Of a DNA stretch of 64,000 nucleotides, positions 36,482 through 45,557 are shown in pieces (the first letter of the stretch is position 1; the number at the start of each line of letters is the position of its first letter). A program made the translations under genes and the position numbers. The notes under the pieces are model-generated. The model had not been told where the DNA came from and made no database searches. It saw nothing but the letters and a program-made list of their open reading frames with translations. The DNA comes from Wenzhouxiangella sp. 15190 (lineage in GTDB: Bacteria > Pseudomonadota > Gammaproteobacteria > Xanthomonadales > Wenzhouxiangellaceae), in contig NZ_QVMV01000028.1 in the NCBI RefSeq assembly GCF_003417465.1, positions 1 to 64,000 of the forward strand, read 5' to 3'.

Positions 36482-37716
36482 GGCGTCTCCATTGCCTGCT
36501 CGGCGCTTGTCAAAAAGCTCTCGCCGTCGGGGAGAGGAGCGAGCCCGAAGAATGCCCCCAGCGTCTGGCCGATGTCGGCAAAAGTCGCCCGTTCGCCGAT
36601 ACACCCCGAAGGAAGGCCCGCGCCCCGGGCCAGGACCGGAACGTGCTCGCGCGTGTGATCACTGCCGGCGAAGGTCGGGTCGCAGCCGTGATCGGCGGTC
36701 AAGATAAGCAGGTCATCATCATCGATTTTTTCAATGAGATGGGGGAGCTTCTTATTAAAGTACTCGAGGGCATCAGCGTAGCCTTCCGGATCACGGCGGT
36801 GGCCGTGGACCATGTCGAAATCGACCAGGTTGGTCATCACAAGGCTGCGATTCGCGGACTTATCCATCGCCTCGAGCGTGGCCTCGATCAGGGCCGCGTT
36901 GCCGTCGGCCTTGATCGTCGAGCTGATTCCGCGATGGGCAAAGATGTCGGCGATCTTGCCAACGGCGATGACTTCGCCGCCGTCGTCGACCAGGCGCTCG
37001 AGCACGGTGGGCGAGGGCGGCGGCACGCTGAAGTCGCGGCGGTTGCCGGTGCGCTTGAAGTCGCCGGCGTGGTTGCCCACGAAAGGACGCGCGATGACGC
37101 GCCCGATGGGATTGTCGCCGCAATAGTCGTCGAGCAACTCGCGTGCGATTTCACACAGCCGGTATAGCCGCTCGAGGCCGAAAAACTGCTCATGGACGGC
37201 GATCTGGAAGACGGAATCGGCCGAGGTGTAGACGATGGGCTTGCCGGTCTCGATGTGCTCGACACCGAGCCTGGCGATGATCTCCGTGCCGGAGGCATGG
37301 CAATTACCCAACACGCCCGGCAGATCGGCGCGCTCGATCAGGGCTTCGAGCAACTCGGGCGGAAAACTGTTCTCCCTGTCACTGAAATAGCCCCATTCGA
37401 AGCGGACGGGCACACCGGCCATTTCCCAGTGGCCCGAGGGCGTGTCCTTGCCGCTGGAGATCTCTTTTGCATAACCCCAGGCGCCGTCCACCCGGTCCGG
37501 CAGGGTGACGCCGGCGGCAAGCTGCCCCGTGCTGGCGCGATGGGCATGGAACAGCCCCAGCCGCGCCATGTTGGGTAACGACAGCGGCCGGCCGTTCCGG
37601 CTTCGATACTCGGCGATATGACCGAGCGTGTCGGCCCCGGCGTCGCCGAAGCGTTCGGCGTCGGCGGATGCACCGATGCCGAAGGAGTCGAGCACGATCA
37701 CGAGGGCACGCGGCAT
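36478..37716 (-). CDS. deoB: Phosphopentomutase
   Basis: The 412-residue protein opens with [23 protein letters not shown], the metal-binding start of DeoB, has the [14 protein letters not shown] segment carrying the phosphorylated Thr near 88-101, and ends with the [22 protein letters not shown] metal site near 345. It converts (deoxy)ribose-1-phosphate to the 5-phosphate. It starts one base after deoA ends and overlaps cdd, so all are co-translated. Confidence 0.95.
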   Translation of the reverse strand: MPRALVIVLDSFGIGASADAERFGDAGADTLGHIAEYRSRNGRPLSLPNMARLGLFHAHRASTGQLAAGVTLPDRVDGAWGYAKEISSGKDTPSGHWEMAGVPVRFEWGYFSDRENSFPPELLEALIERADLPGVLGNCHASGTEIIARLGVEHIETGKPIVYTSADSVFQIAVHEQFFGLERLYRLCEIARELLDDYCGDNPIGRVIARPFVGNHAGDFKRTGNRRDFSVPPPSPTVLERLVDDGGEVIAVGKIADIFAHRGISSTIKADGNAALIEATLEAMDKSANRSLVMTNLVDFDMVHGHRRDPEGYADALEYFNKKLPHLIEKIDDDDLLILTADHGCDPTFAGSDHTREHVPVLARGAGLPSGCIGERATFADIGQTLGAFFGLAPLPDGESFLTSAEQAMETP

Positions 37717-37717
37717 A

Positions 37718-39049
37718 TCAGGATTCTCCGGGGGTCAGTCTTTCCGAGACCAGTTCCGGTCGCTCGGCAGGTTGTTCGCTGATTCGGCAGGCATCTCGAA
37801 CGGCTGTTGCGGCGCGTTCAGCGTCGTCTGCGCTGCGCGCGTGGATTCGAGCCAGCGGACGATCCGTACCCACATCGTCGCCGATCTGGGCCAGGCCGCT
37901 GAGACCGACCGCCGGATCGATCCGGTCGTCGGCACTGCGGCGCCCGCCGCCGAGATCCACCACGGCCATGCCGATGGCGCGAACGTCGCAGGACGCTACA
38001 AAACCCGGCCGATCGGCGTACACGTCTTCGACGACCGGCGCTTCGGGCAAATACTTGTCCGGCCGCTCGATCAGGTCCGAAGGTCCACCGAGCTCGCCGA
38101 CCATGGCGGCGAAGCGTTCGGCGGCGCGACCGCTTTCGATCGCCGATTCGACTTGCTGCCTTGCCGTGTCACGATCTTCGGCCAGGCGGCCGGCCAGAAG
38201 CGTCTCGATCGCCAGCTCCCGGCTCAGTGTCATGAGCGTGTCCCGGCGCGGTTGGCCGCGCAGGCAATCGACGACTTCCGCAAGTTCCAGGGCATTACCG
38301 GCGCTGTCGGCCAGCGGCTGGCTCATGTCGGTCAGCAGGGCGTGCGTGCGCACGCCGGCGAGTGTGCCGACTTCCGTCAGCCGACGGGCCAGGTAACGCG
38401 CTTCGTCGGGGTCGGTCATGACCGCACCGTTACCGGTCTTGATGTCGAGCACCAGGCCTTCGAGCCCCTCGGCCAGTTTCTTCGACAGGATGGAGGCGAC
38501 GATCAGGGGCACCGATTCCACCGTGGCGGTGACGTCGCGGACCGCGTAGAGGCGACGGTCGGCCGGCGCGAGGTCCGCCGTCTGGCCAATCATCGCACAG
38601 CCGATGTCACGTACGATCTCCTGGAAACGAGCGGTGGGCGGCGAGACTTCGTAGCCGGGTATGGCCGCCAGCTTGTCAACGGTCCCGCCGGTATGGCCCA
38701 GGCCGCGCCCGGCGATCATGGGCACGAACCCGCCGCAGGCGGCAACGATGGGTGCGACCAGCAAGGAAGTCGCGTCGCCGACCCCGCCGGTGGAATGCTT
38801 GTCGAGCACGGGGCCGGGCAGGGCAGGGTCATCCCATCGCAAGACCTGCCCGGAATCACGCATGGACCGGGTCAGGGAAACGCATTCGCCGTCTTCCATG
38901 CCGTTGAGAAACACGGCCATGGCAAAAGCACCGAGCTGTTCGTCGCCGAGCGAGCCGTCGGTGATGCCCTCGACCAGTTGTTCGATGGCTGCGGCATCGA
39001 GCGCACGGCCATCACGTTTTTGTCTGAGTATCTCGCGAAACTGCATCAA
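37718..39049 (-). CDS. deoA: Thymidine phosphorylase
   Basis: The 443-residue protein matches Deo[23 protein letters not shown] near the start, the phosphate-binding signature [25 protein letters not shown] near 83-108, and KTGNGAVM near 190. It splits thymidine or deoxyuridine into base and deoxyribose-1-phosphate. ATGA overlap with deoC places it in the same operon. Confidence 0.95.
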   Translation of the reverse strand: MMQFREILRQKRDGRALDAAAIEQLVEGITDGSLGDEQLGAFAMAVFLNGMEDGECVSLTRSMRDSGQVLRWDDPALPGPVLDKHSTGGVGDATSLLVAPIVAACGGFVPMIAGRGLGHTGGTVDKLAAIPGYEVSPPTARFQEIVRDIGCAMIGQTADLAPADRRLYAVRDVTATVESVPLIVASILSKKLAEGLEGLVLDIKTGNGAVMTDPDEARYLARRLTEVGTLAGVRTHALLTDMSQPLADSAGNALELAEVVDCLRGQPRRDTLMTLSRELAIETLLAGRLAEDRDTARQQVESAIESGRAAERFAAMVGELGGPSDLIERPDKYLPEAPVVEDVYADRPGFVASCDVRAIGMAVVDLGGGRRSADDRIDPAVGLSGLAQIGDDVGTDRPLARIHARSADDAERAATAVRDACRISEQPAERPELVSERLTPGES

Positions 39050-39789
39050 TCTTCCAGAGTGGCCAGCAGATCGTCGAGCAGGCCCGAGGCACCGAAGCGG
39101 AAGTGCTCGGGGGTTATCCAGTTCTTCCCCATGATGCCGGCGGCGATTTCCAGATACTCCCTGGCCTGCCCGGCAGTCCGGATACCGCCCGAGACCTTGC
39201 AGCCCACCTCGGCTCCACTGTCATGGATGGTCTCGAGCAGGATGCGCGCGGCCTCCGGCGTGGCGTTGACGGGCACCTTGCCGGTCGAGGTCTTGAGAAA
39301 ATCGGCGCCGGCCTCGACGGCGATTTCGGCGGCCTTTCGGATCAATTGGGCGTCGGCCAGCTCGCCGGTTTCGAGAATCACCTTCAGGAGATGTTCGCCG
39401 CATGCTTTCCGCGCGGCCATCACCAGCTTGCGGCCGGCCTCCGCATCGCCTTCGCGAAGTGAGCGCCAGGGAAAGACCAGGTCGATTTCATCGGCCCCGG
39501 CTTCGAGTGCTTCGCGGATCTCGGCGATTACCCGATCGGGCCTCTCGCTCCCGCCCGGAAAATTGACGACGGTGGCAACCCGCACCCGGCCGGCCAGTTT
39601 CTCCTCGCTCAGCACGTCCTGTGCAACGTGAATGAAGCGGGGATAGACGCAGACCGCCGCCACCGGCCCAAACGGTGTTCCCGCACGGCGGCACAGGGAC
39701 CGGACCGCCGATTCGTCGTCGTCGGCTTCCAGGCGTGTCAAGTCCATCAGTCGCAGGGCCAATTGCGCAATCGTTGCCGCTTCAGTCAT
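39046..39789 (-). CDS. deoC: Deoxyribose-phosphate aldolase
   Basis: The 247-residue TIM-barrel aldolase has the Schiff-base Lys in ADFLKTSTGK near 165-170, a second conserved Lys in EVGCKVSGGIRT near 197, and VCVYPRFI near 46. It cleaves deoxyribose-5-phosphate to glyceraldehyde-3-phosphate and acetaldehyde. It is the first gene of the deo operon; the promoter must lie in the 119-base gap to the divergent hydrolase gene, where no clear operator is seen. Confidence 0.95.
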   Translation of the reverse strand: MTEAATIAQLALRLMDLTRLEADDDESAVRSLCRRAGTPFGPVAAVCVYPRFIHVAQDVLSEEKLAGRVRVATVVNFPGGSERPDRVIAEIREALEAGADEIDLVFPWRSLREGDAEAGRKLVMAARKACGEHLLKVILETGELADAQLIRKAAEIAVEAGADFLKTSTGKVPVNATPEAARILLETIHDSGAEVGCKVSGGIRTAGQAREYLEIAAGIMGKNWITPEHFRFGASGLLDDLLATLED

Positions 39790-39908
39790 CTTTCGAACGC
39801 ACCTTCAGGGACGTAAATTTTGCAATATGAAGGTATCATCGAACGTATCCCCGGCGACAGGAATGTCGACGGGCTCTTCCTGGTGCCGACAATAAGGACG
39901 ATCTGCTG

Positions 39909-41936
39909 ATGAAAACGATCGACGAACTGCCACGGCCCATCCGTGAGGATGCCAACGTCTGGATCCCGATGTCCGACGGCACCCGACTCGCCGCGCGCAT
40001 CTGGCGCCCACGCGATGGCGAGCCCGTGCCGGCTATTCTCGAATACATTCCCTACCGCAAGCGTTTCGGGACGGCCCAGCGTGACGAGGTGATGCACCCC
40101 TACGTCGCCGGTCACGGCTATGCCTGCGTGCGGGTCGACCTGCGCGGCTCGGGCGAATCCGACGGCGTGCTCGAGGACGAGTACCTGCAGCAGGAACTCG
40201 ATGACGGCTGCGAAGTGCTCAAGTGGCTGGCGAGCCAGCCCTGGTGCACCGGCAAGATCGGCATGATCGGCATTTCCTGGGGTGGATTCAACGGCCTGCA
40301 GATCGCCGCGCTGCAACCGCCCGAGCTCAAGGCGGTGGTGGCCGTATGCGCCTCCGACGACCGCTTCGCCGACGACGTGCACCACATGGGGGGCTGCCTG
40401 CTGGGAGACAACATTTCCTGGGCCTCGGTGATGTTCGCCTACAACTCGCTGCCGCCGGATCCCGACCTGGTGGGCGATCGCTGGCGCGAGATGTGGTTCG
40501 ATCGGCTCGAGGGCAGCGGACTGTGGCTGGAAAAGTGGTTGCAGCACCAGCGACGCGACGAGTACTGGCAGCACGCCTCCGTCTGCGAGGACTATTCGGC
40601 CATCCAGTGCCCGGTCTATGCCGTCAGCGGCTGGGCGGACGGCTATTCCAACGTGGTGTTCCGGCTGATGGAGCATCTCCAGGTGCCGCGCAAGGGCCTG
40701 ATCGGGCCCTGGAGCCACAAATACCCGCACCAGGGCGTTCCGGGACCGGCCATCGGCTTCGTCCAGGAAGTGGTGCGCTGGTGGGATCAGTGGCTCAAGG
40801 ATACGGACAGCGGCATCATGGACGAGCCCATGCTGCGCGTGTGGATGCAGGACAGCGTGCCCCCGGTGACCTACTACAAGCAGCGCCCCGGGCGCTGGGT
40901 AGCCGAGTCCGAATGGCCGGCCGAGCGGGTGAGTGAGCGGCATCTCGCCCTATCCAGTGAAGGATTGGTGCCGGCTAGAGACGAACCCGAACCTTACGCG
41001 ACCACCGTTCGTTCACCTTTGACGGTGGGCCTGTTCGCGGGCAAATGGTGTTCCTACGCCGCCGGGCCGGATCTCGCACACGACCAGCGCGAGGAAGACG
41101 GCGGCGCCCTGGTTTTCCAGAGCGAGCCGCTGGAGGAAACCTTCGAGATCATGGGTGAACCCTATCTGGATCTCGAGATTTCATCCGACCGGCCGGTGGC
41201 GATGATTGCCGCGCGGCTGTCGGACATGGCGCCGGACGACAAGGCCACGCGCATCACCTACGGCTTGCTCAATCTCACCCATCGCGACAGCAGCGAGTGT
41301 CCCGAGCCGCTCGAACCCGGGAAGGTCTATCGCGTCCGTGTGTCCCTGAACGCCATCGCCCAGGTCTTTCCGGCCGGCCATCGCCTGCGGTTGTCGCTTT
41401 CCACCTCCTACTGGCCACTGGCCTGGCCACCGCCGGAACCGGTATGCCTGCATGTGCACACGCAAAACAGTTGCCTGGTTCTGCCGCAACGACAACCGAC
41501 CCAAGCAGACGCGGCGCTGCCGGAGTTCGACCCGCCGGAGGGGACGGCGCCGAGTCCGGTCACGCACATCGAAGCCGGACACCACAACTGGCTCGTGCAT
41601 CGCGATCTGGCACTGGACAAGTCGACGCTCGAGGTCATCAATGACGACGGCTGCTTTCACCTGGACGACATCGATATGACGGTGGCCAAGAAAACCGTGG
41701 AGACATACACCACGGTGGCCGACGATTTTCATTCACCCCGGGCTAAAGTCGTTTCCGAACGAACGCTCGCGCGCGGCGACTGGCAGATTCGAACCGTTAC
41801 ACGCACGTTCATCACCTCGACTGCCACGCATTTCCTGCTGCATGCCAACATCGACGCCTACGAGCTTTCCGACGAAGGCGAGAAACGCGTCTACAGCGAC
41901 AACTGGGACGAGTCCATTCCCAGGGATCTGGTTTAG
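39909..41936 (+). CDS. CocE/NonD-family hydrolase (X-Pro dipeptidyl-peptidase S15 type)
   Basis: The 675-residue protein has an alpha/beta hydrolase domain with the nucleophile in IGISWGGFNG near 119-127, an Asp in GWADGYSNV near 245 and the His in GPWSHKYPH near 273. A helical cap lies between, and a jelly-roll C-terminal domain (about 350-675) follows. No signal peptide is seen. Family members hydrolyse esters or cleave X-Pro dipeptides; the substrate here is unknown. It is divergent from the deo operon and not obviously linked to it. Confidence 0.88.
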   Translation: MKTIDELPRPIREDANVWIPMSDGTRLAARIWRPRDGEPVPAILEYIPYRKRFGTAQRDEVMHPYVAGHGYACVRVDLRGSGESDGVLEDEYLQQELDDGCEVLKWLASQPWCTGKIGMIGISWGGFNGLQIAALQPPELKAVVAVCASDDRFADDVHHMGGCLLGDNISWASVMFAYNSLPPDPDLVGDRWREMWFDRLEGSGLWLEKWLQHQRRDEYWQHASVCEDYSAIQCPVYAVSGWADGYSNVVFRLMEHLQVPRKGLIGPWSHKYPHQGVPGPAIGFVQEVVRWWDQWLKDTDSGIMDEPMLRVWMQDSVPPVTYYKQRPGRWVAESEWPAERVSERHLALSSEGLVPARDEPEPYATTVRSPLTVGLFAGKWCSYAAGPDLAHDQREEDGGALVFQSEPLEETFEIMGEPYLDLEISSDRPVAMIAARLSDMAPDDKATRITYGLLNLTHRDSSECPEPLEPGKVYRVRVSLNAIAQVFPAGHRLRLSLSTSYWPLAWPPPEPVCLHVHTQNSCLVLPQRQPTQADAALPEFDPPEGTAPSPVTHIEAGHHNWLVHRDLALDKSTLEVINDDGCFHLDDIDMTVAKKTVETYTTVADDFHSPRAKVVSERTLARGDWQIRTVTRTFITSTATHFLLHANIDAYELSDEGEKRVYSDNWDESIPRDLV

Positions 41937-41978
41937 GGCAAAGCAGCGAGCCGCCGTTTTGCAGTTGTCATAGCCGAC

Positions 41979-41992
41979 TGATCCAAATCAAT
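41979..41992 (+). promoter_or_regulatory. FNR/FixK-like box upstream of the FixL-like gene
   Basis: CTGATCCAAATCAA matches the TTGAT-N4-ATCAA consensus at nine of ten fixed positions. Its centre is about 70 bases before the kinase start, consistent with activation from around -41. The FNR/FixK-type regulator encoded at 44849-45532 has the matching recognition residues. Confidence 0.55.
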
Positions 41993-42055
41993 AAACATTG
42001 ATATACTCCGTGATGTGATGGGGGTCACATGGAGAGTGGCTGCAAGGCGTGTTGA

Positions 42056-43600
42056 ATGGACCGGCAGACCGACAACAAACAGATCGAGCAGACCTACAAA
42101 CCGCATTTGCTGGACGCATTACTTGATGTTTCCGGCCTGCTCGTCGTCATGCTCGACGAGAGGGGACGGATCGAGCTGTTCAATCGGGCCTGCGAAGAAT
42201 TGACCGGATTTCGGGCCGCTGATGTGCTGGGAAAACCCATCTGGTCATGCCTGATTCCGGAAGATGAGCTTCCGGATGTGAAGGACGTGCATGGCCGGCT
42301 CTGCGAAAGCGAGGCAAGCAATGTCCACATCAATCACTGGCTCACGATAAAAGGCGACAAACGGCTCATCCAGTGGCGTAATGTCTCGCTGCGGGATAAA
42401 GTGGGCCCCCCGCTCGGTTACGTCGGCACGGGGATCGACGTAACCGACCGCGAGCGCGCGCTGAGGGCGCAGTGGCACTGGGAGCACGAAAGGCACTACC
42501 TGCTCGACTCGCTGCCCCTGCTGATTGCGCACGTCGACCCTGACTTCTGCATTCGATTTGCCAACGACGGATACCGGCAATGGTTCGGCCTGAAACCCGA
42601 AAAATTGCTCGGTGAGCATCTGGTCTCGATCATCGGCGAGGCAGCCTTCGAAACATTGCGGCCTCATTTCAGTAATGCCCTGGCCGGCAAGCGCTCGATC
42701 TATCACGGGAAAATCACCTACCTGCACGGTCCCCCGCGCTTTATCCACGGCAGCTATATTCCCAACTTTGAAGAAAACGGCCGCATCGACGGCTTCTATA
42801 TCGTGACGGTTGATCTGACCGATCAGCAGCGCTTGCGCGAGGAACGCGACCGGGCCAGGCGGGAGGCCCAGTCACATCTGCTCGAACTGGCGCATACCAC
42901 CCGCCTTTCGGCCATGAGCGAAATCGCCACCGGCCTGGCGCATGAAATCAGCCAGCCGCTGACCGCCATTGCAGCCAGCGCTGAGGCCTCGCTGATGAGG
43001 CTCGAGAATCATCCGGAAGCGACAGAGTCGCTCAAACCGGTCCTGGAGAAGATCGCCGCCCAGGGTCAGCGCGCCCGTCAGATCATCGAACAGCTGCGAA
43101 ATTTCCTGCGCAAAGATCTGGAAGACTCCCGCGACGACTGCGATCCCGCGGCCCTGGTGGACCACGTGTTGCTGTTGCTGGAATCGGAACTGTGTGGCGC
43201 GCAAGTGGAAGTGGAGACCGACATCGATCCCGCCATCGAAAACGTTCGTGTCAATCGCGTCCAGATCGAGCAGGTGCTGTTCAACCTGATCCGCAACGCC
43301 ATCGATGCGCTGCGCGATGTCGACGGCGATCGCCGGATCGTCATCCGCAGCCGGCGGCTTCCCGAAGGCGATCGATGTCGCATCGAGGTTACGGACTCGG
43401 GTAAGGGGCTGGACGAGGCAGCCATCCCGCAGCTTTTTCATCCCTTCTACACCACCAAAGCCGAGGGGCTGGGGCAGGGGCTGTCGATCTGCCGCTCGAT
43501 CGTCGATCGTCACGGCGGTGAGCTCGAGGCCGTCAACAGTCGGGAAGGGGGCGCAGTGTTCATTTTTACCGTTCCCCTGAGTGACGAGTATGGCAACTGA
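42056..43600 (+). CDS. FixL-like soluble PAS histidine kinase
   Basis: The 514-residue kinase has no membrane segment. Two PAS domains (about 20-135 and 142-265) precede the H box MSEIATGLAHEISQPLTAI near 288-306, with the phospho-acceptor His near 297. The ATPase domain has N box NLIRNAIDAL near 411, G1 DSGKGLD near 447 and G2 GLGQGLSICRSIV near 470. Order and H-box sequence match FixL/NtrB-type kinases. Whether either PAS domain binds haem cannot be decided from sequence. The start overlaps nothing upstream. The FixJ-like regulator gene overlaps its end, making a two-component pair. Confidence 0.9.
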   Translation: MDRQTDNKQIEQTYKPHLLDALLDVSGLLVVMLDERGRIELFNRACEELTGFRAADVLGKPIWSCLIPEDELPDVKDVHGRLCESEASNVHINHWLTIKGDKRLIQWRNVSLRDKVGPPLGYVGTGIDVTDRERALRAQWHWEHERHYLLDSLPLLIAHVDPDFCIRFANDGYRQWFGLKPEKLLGEHLVSIIGEAAFETLRPHFSNALAGKRSIYHGKITYLHGPPRFIHGSYIPNFEENGRIDGFYIVTVDLTDQQRLREERDRARREAQSHLLELAHTTRLSAMSEIATGLAHEISQPLTAIAASAEASLMRLENHPEATESLKPVLEKIAAQGQRARQIIEQLRNFLRKDLEDSRDDCDPAALVDHVLLLLESELCGAQVEVETDIDPAIENVRVNRVQIEQVLFNLIRNAIDALRDVDGDRRIVIRSRRLPEGDRCRIEVTDSGKGLDEAAIPQLFHPFYTTKAEGLGQGLSICRSIVDRHGGELEAVNSREGGAVFIFTVPLSDEYGN

Positions 43601-44231
43601 AGCGCGAGGTGAAAAGGGTACCGTCGTGATCGTCGACGACGACGGGCCGGTGCGGGAATCGCTGTCGCTACTGCTCGATACAGCCGGATTCGATACGCGT
43701 TGCCATCGCAGCGGCGAGGACTTGCTCGATTGCGGACCGCCGGACGGTCCGGCCTGCTTGTTGCTGGATCTTGAAATGCCCGGGATGAAGGGCACCGAGG
43801 TACAGAAGAGATTGGCGGATGCGGACTGGAGTATCCCGATCGTCTTCCTGACCGGCCACGGTGACGTGCCCGCAGCAGTCAATGCCCTGAAGACCGGCGC
43901 GGTGGATTTCCTGCAGAAGAACCAGCTTAAGCCCGGAATCCTTTTGGACCGGATTGAAAAGGGCGTGGCCGAGCACAAGCGCCGAATGCTCGACCTGGAA
44001 GCCAGCAATAGCGAGAAGGAGAGGATTTCCCGGCTGACCGTGCGCGAGTTCGAAGTGGCGCAGCTGGCATCTTCGGGGCTGACAAACAAGGCGATCGGGC
44101 TGGAGCTGGGCATCAGCGAACGGACCGTCGAAATTCACCGCGGCCGCGCCATGAAGAAGCTGGCTTTGCGCACGGCCGCCGACCTGGCGCGAATGAAACC
44201 GGCATTCGAAAGCAGCGCGCCCGATTCATAA
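43590..44231 (+). CDS. FixJ-like response regulator
   Basis: From ATG 43590 the 213-residue protein has a receiver domain (acidic pocket VIVDDDGPVR, phospho-acceptor Asp in LLLDLEMPGMKG near 59, Thr in FLTGHGD, Lys replaced by QKNQ near 113) and a LuxR-type helix-turn-helix LTVREFEVAQLASSGLTNKAIGLELGISERTVEIHRGR near 146-183. It would be phosphorylated by the kinase next door and activate transcription, plausibly of the FixK-type gene downstream. The canonical receiver Lys seems shifted by one (FLQKNQ). A GTG three codons upstream is an alternative start. Confidence 0.9.
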   Translation: MATEARGEKGTVVIVDDDGPVRESLSLLLDTAGFDTRCHRSGEDLLDCGPPDGPACLLLDLEMPGMKGTEVQKRLADADWSIPIVFLTGHGDVPAAVNALKTGAVDFLQKNQLKPGILLDRIEKGVAEHKRRMLDLEASNSEKERISRLTVREFEVAQLASSGLTNKAIGLELGISERTVEIHRGRAMKKLALRTAADLARMKPAFESSAPDS

Positions 44232-44254
44232 AAGTGAAATAAAATAAGAAATCG

Positions 44255-44268
44255 TTGACCAGCATCAT
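44255..44268 (+). promoter_or_regulatory. Weak FNR/FixK-like box upstream of the receiver-only gene
   Basis: TTGACCAGCATCAT matches eight of ten fixed positions of TTGAT-N4-ATCAA, centred about 80 bases before the start of the next gene. On its own this level of match is weak. Confidence 0.3.
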
Positions 44269-44341
44269 GAAGCTGTTCCGTGCATTATGCTCCAATTGAC
44301 TGCCATTCCTGCTGGTTGGTGTAACCACCCGGGAAACGAAC

Positions 44342-44728
44342 ATGAACACTTGGCGGGTACAGCCCTTGATCCATGTCGTGGATGATGACGAAGCCGTGCG
44401 AAGCAGTCTGACGCTGCTGGGTGAGGCGCGCGGCTGGCGTGTCAGAGGCTATGCCAGCGCACAGGATTACCTGGCCACCTCTTTTTCGGGGGAAGGGCGG
44501 CCGGAATGCCTCGTTCTTGATCTTCAGATGCCGGGCATGAACGGCGCGGAGCTCCTTGAGACGCTCAGTTCGTCCGGAAAACATCCTCCCGCGGTGGTTC
44601 TGACGGCCTGGCCAGATGGTGATCTCGCCCGCCGCGCCGCGCAAGCCGGCGCCAGACGCATACTCGCCAAGCCCTTTTCTCCCAGAGACTGGCTGAACGC
44701 GGTCGAGGAATCACTGATCCCCGCATAA
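44342..44728 (+). CDS. Single-domain response regulator (receiver only)
   Basis: The 128-residue protein is a lone receiver: HVVDDDEAVRSS near 10-20, phospho-acceptor Asp in LVLDLQMPGMNG near 59, and Lys in RRILAKPFSP near 108. There is no output domain. Located between the FixLJ-like pair and the FixK-like gene, it may act as a phosphate sink or an adaptor for the kinase, as single receivers often do. Confidence 0.88.
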   Translation: MNTWRVQPLIHVVDDDEAVRSSLTLLGEARGWRVRGYASAQDYLATSFSGEGRPECLVLDLQMPGMNGAELLETLSSSGKHPPAVVLTAWPDGDLARRAAQAGARRILAKPFSPRDWLNAVEESLIPA

Positions 44729-44848
44729 GGGGGTTCCCTTATTTGTAGGTTTCCCCTGATCCGTTAAATTGACCCGGAAGCACCCAGTTCATGACGGGTG
44801 CAGGCATTCGGTTGGCACCATCCGGGCAATCCCCGGGAGGGAGCACAG

Positions 44849-45532
44849 ATGGATCAGAGTCTACGGGCTTTGGGGGGGAAGGCAAAAGCAGCCTCGGCAC
44901 GACCGGCGACTTGGCCTGGACGTTTCCGGAACGGGATCGCCCCGCGCCGGATTCTCCAGACCGGGGACCATTTGTTCGAGGCGGGCGACGCACAAAGCGA
45001 CGCTTTTATCGTCCGTAGTGGTCACCTCAAGAGTTATCGCGTTCATCGAGATGGAGAGGAGCAGATCCTGGGCATGCATGGTCCGGGCGATGTGCTGGGA
45101 TTCGATATCCTGATCGGCCGCCCCGCCAGTTGCAGCGTCGTGGCGCTGGAGATCGCCAGTCTCGAACTCGTCGATCTGGGTCGGGGTGAGGTCGGGGACG
45201 CGGGCACCGCCGGCTACATGAGCGTCCTGGAGGGCATGTACCGCGAATTGCAGCGGTTCAGCCGGTTGCTGTACATGGACCGCCACCCGGCCGAACGGCG
45301 ACTGGCCGAATTTCTCCTCGATTTTTCACGCGAGGAAGGCGAACGGGGCCGAAGCTATTACGACCTGATGCTTCCCTTCAACCGTCGCGACCTGGCTTGT
45401 TTTCTGGGCCTGGCACCCGAAACCCTGTCGCGGACATTCAGCCGGTTCCAGGAGCGTGGCATCCTTTCGGTCGACAACCGCGAGATTCACATCATCGACA
45501 ACGAAGCCCTGGTCGCCGCCGCCGGCGAGTAA
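44849..45532 (+). CDS. FixK/FNR-type Crp-family transcription regulator
   Basis: From ATG 44849 (GGGAGGGA upstream) the 227-residue protein has a cyclic-nucleotide-fold domain (about 25-135), a long dimerisation helix and a C-terminal helix-turn-helix NRRDLACFLGLAPETLSRTFSRFQERG near 183-209. The recognition helix has E-T-L-S-R, the E--SR pattern by which FNR/FixK proteins read TTGAT half sites. The N-terminal cysteine cluster of FNR is missing, so it probably does not sense oxygen directly and instead depends on the FixLJ-like pair. The gene before it on the same strand is the receiver-only protein. Confidence 0.9.
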   Translation: MDQSLRALGGKAKAASARPATWPGRFRNGIAPRRILQTGDHLFEAGDAQSDAFIVRSGHLKSYRVHRDGEEQILGMHGPGDVLGFDILIGRPASCSVVALEIASLELVDLGRGEVGDAGTAGYMSVLEGMYRELQRFSRLLYMDRHPAERRLAEFLLDFSREEGERGRSYYDLMLPFNRRDLACFLGLAPETLSRTFSRFQERGILSVDNREIHIIDNEALVAAAGE

Positions 45533-45557
45533 ACGGGCCAGCCTTGCTCCACAGGCT

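Noticed and set aside
41988-42003. ATCAATAAACATTGAT palindrome as an FNR site
   Set aside because: Its half sites point the wrong way round (ATCAA-N-TTGAT). The overlapping CTGATCCAAATCAA at 41979 has the right order and was kept.
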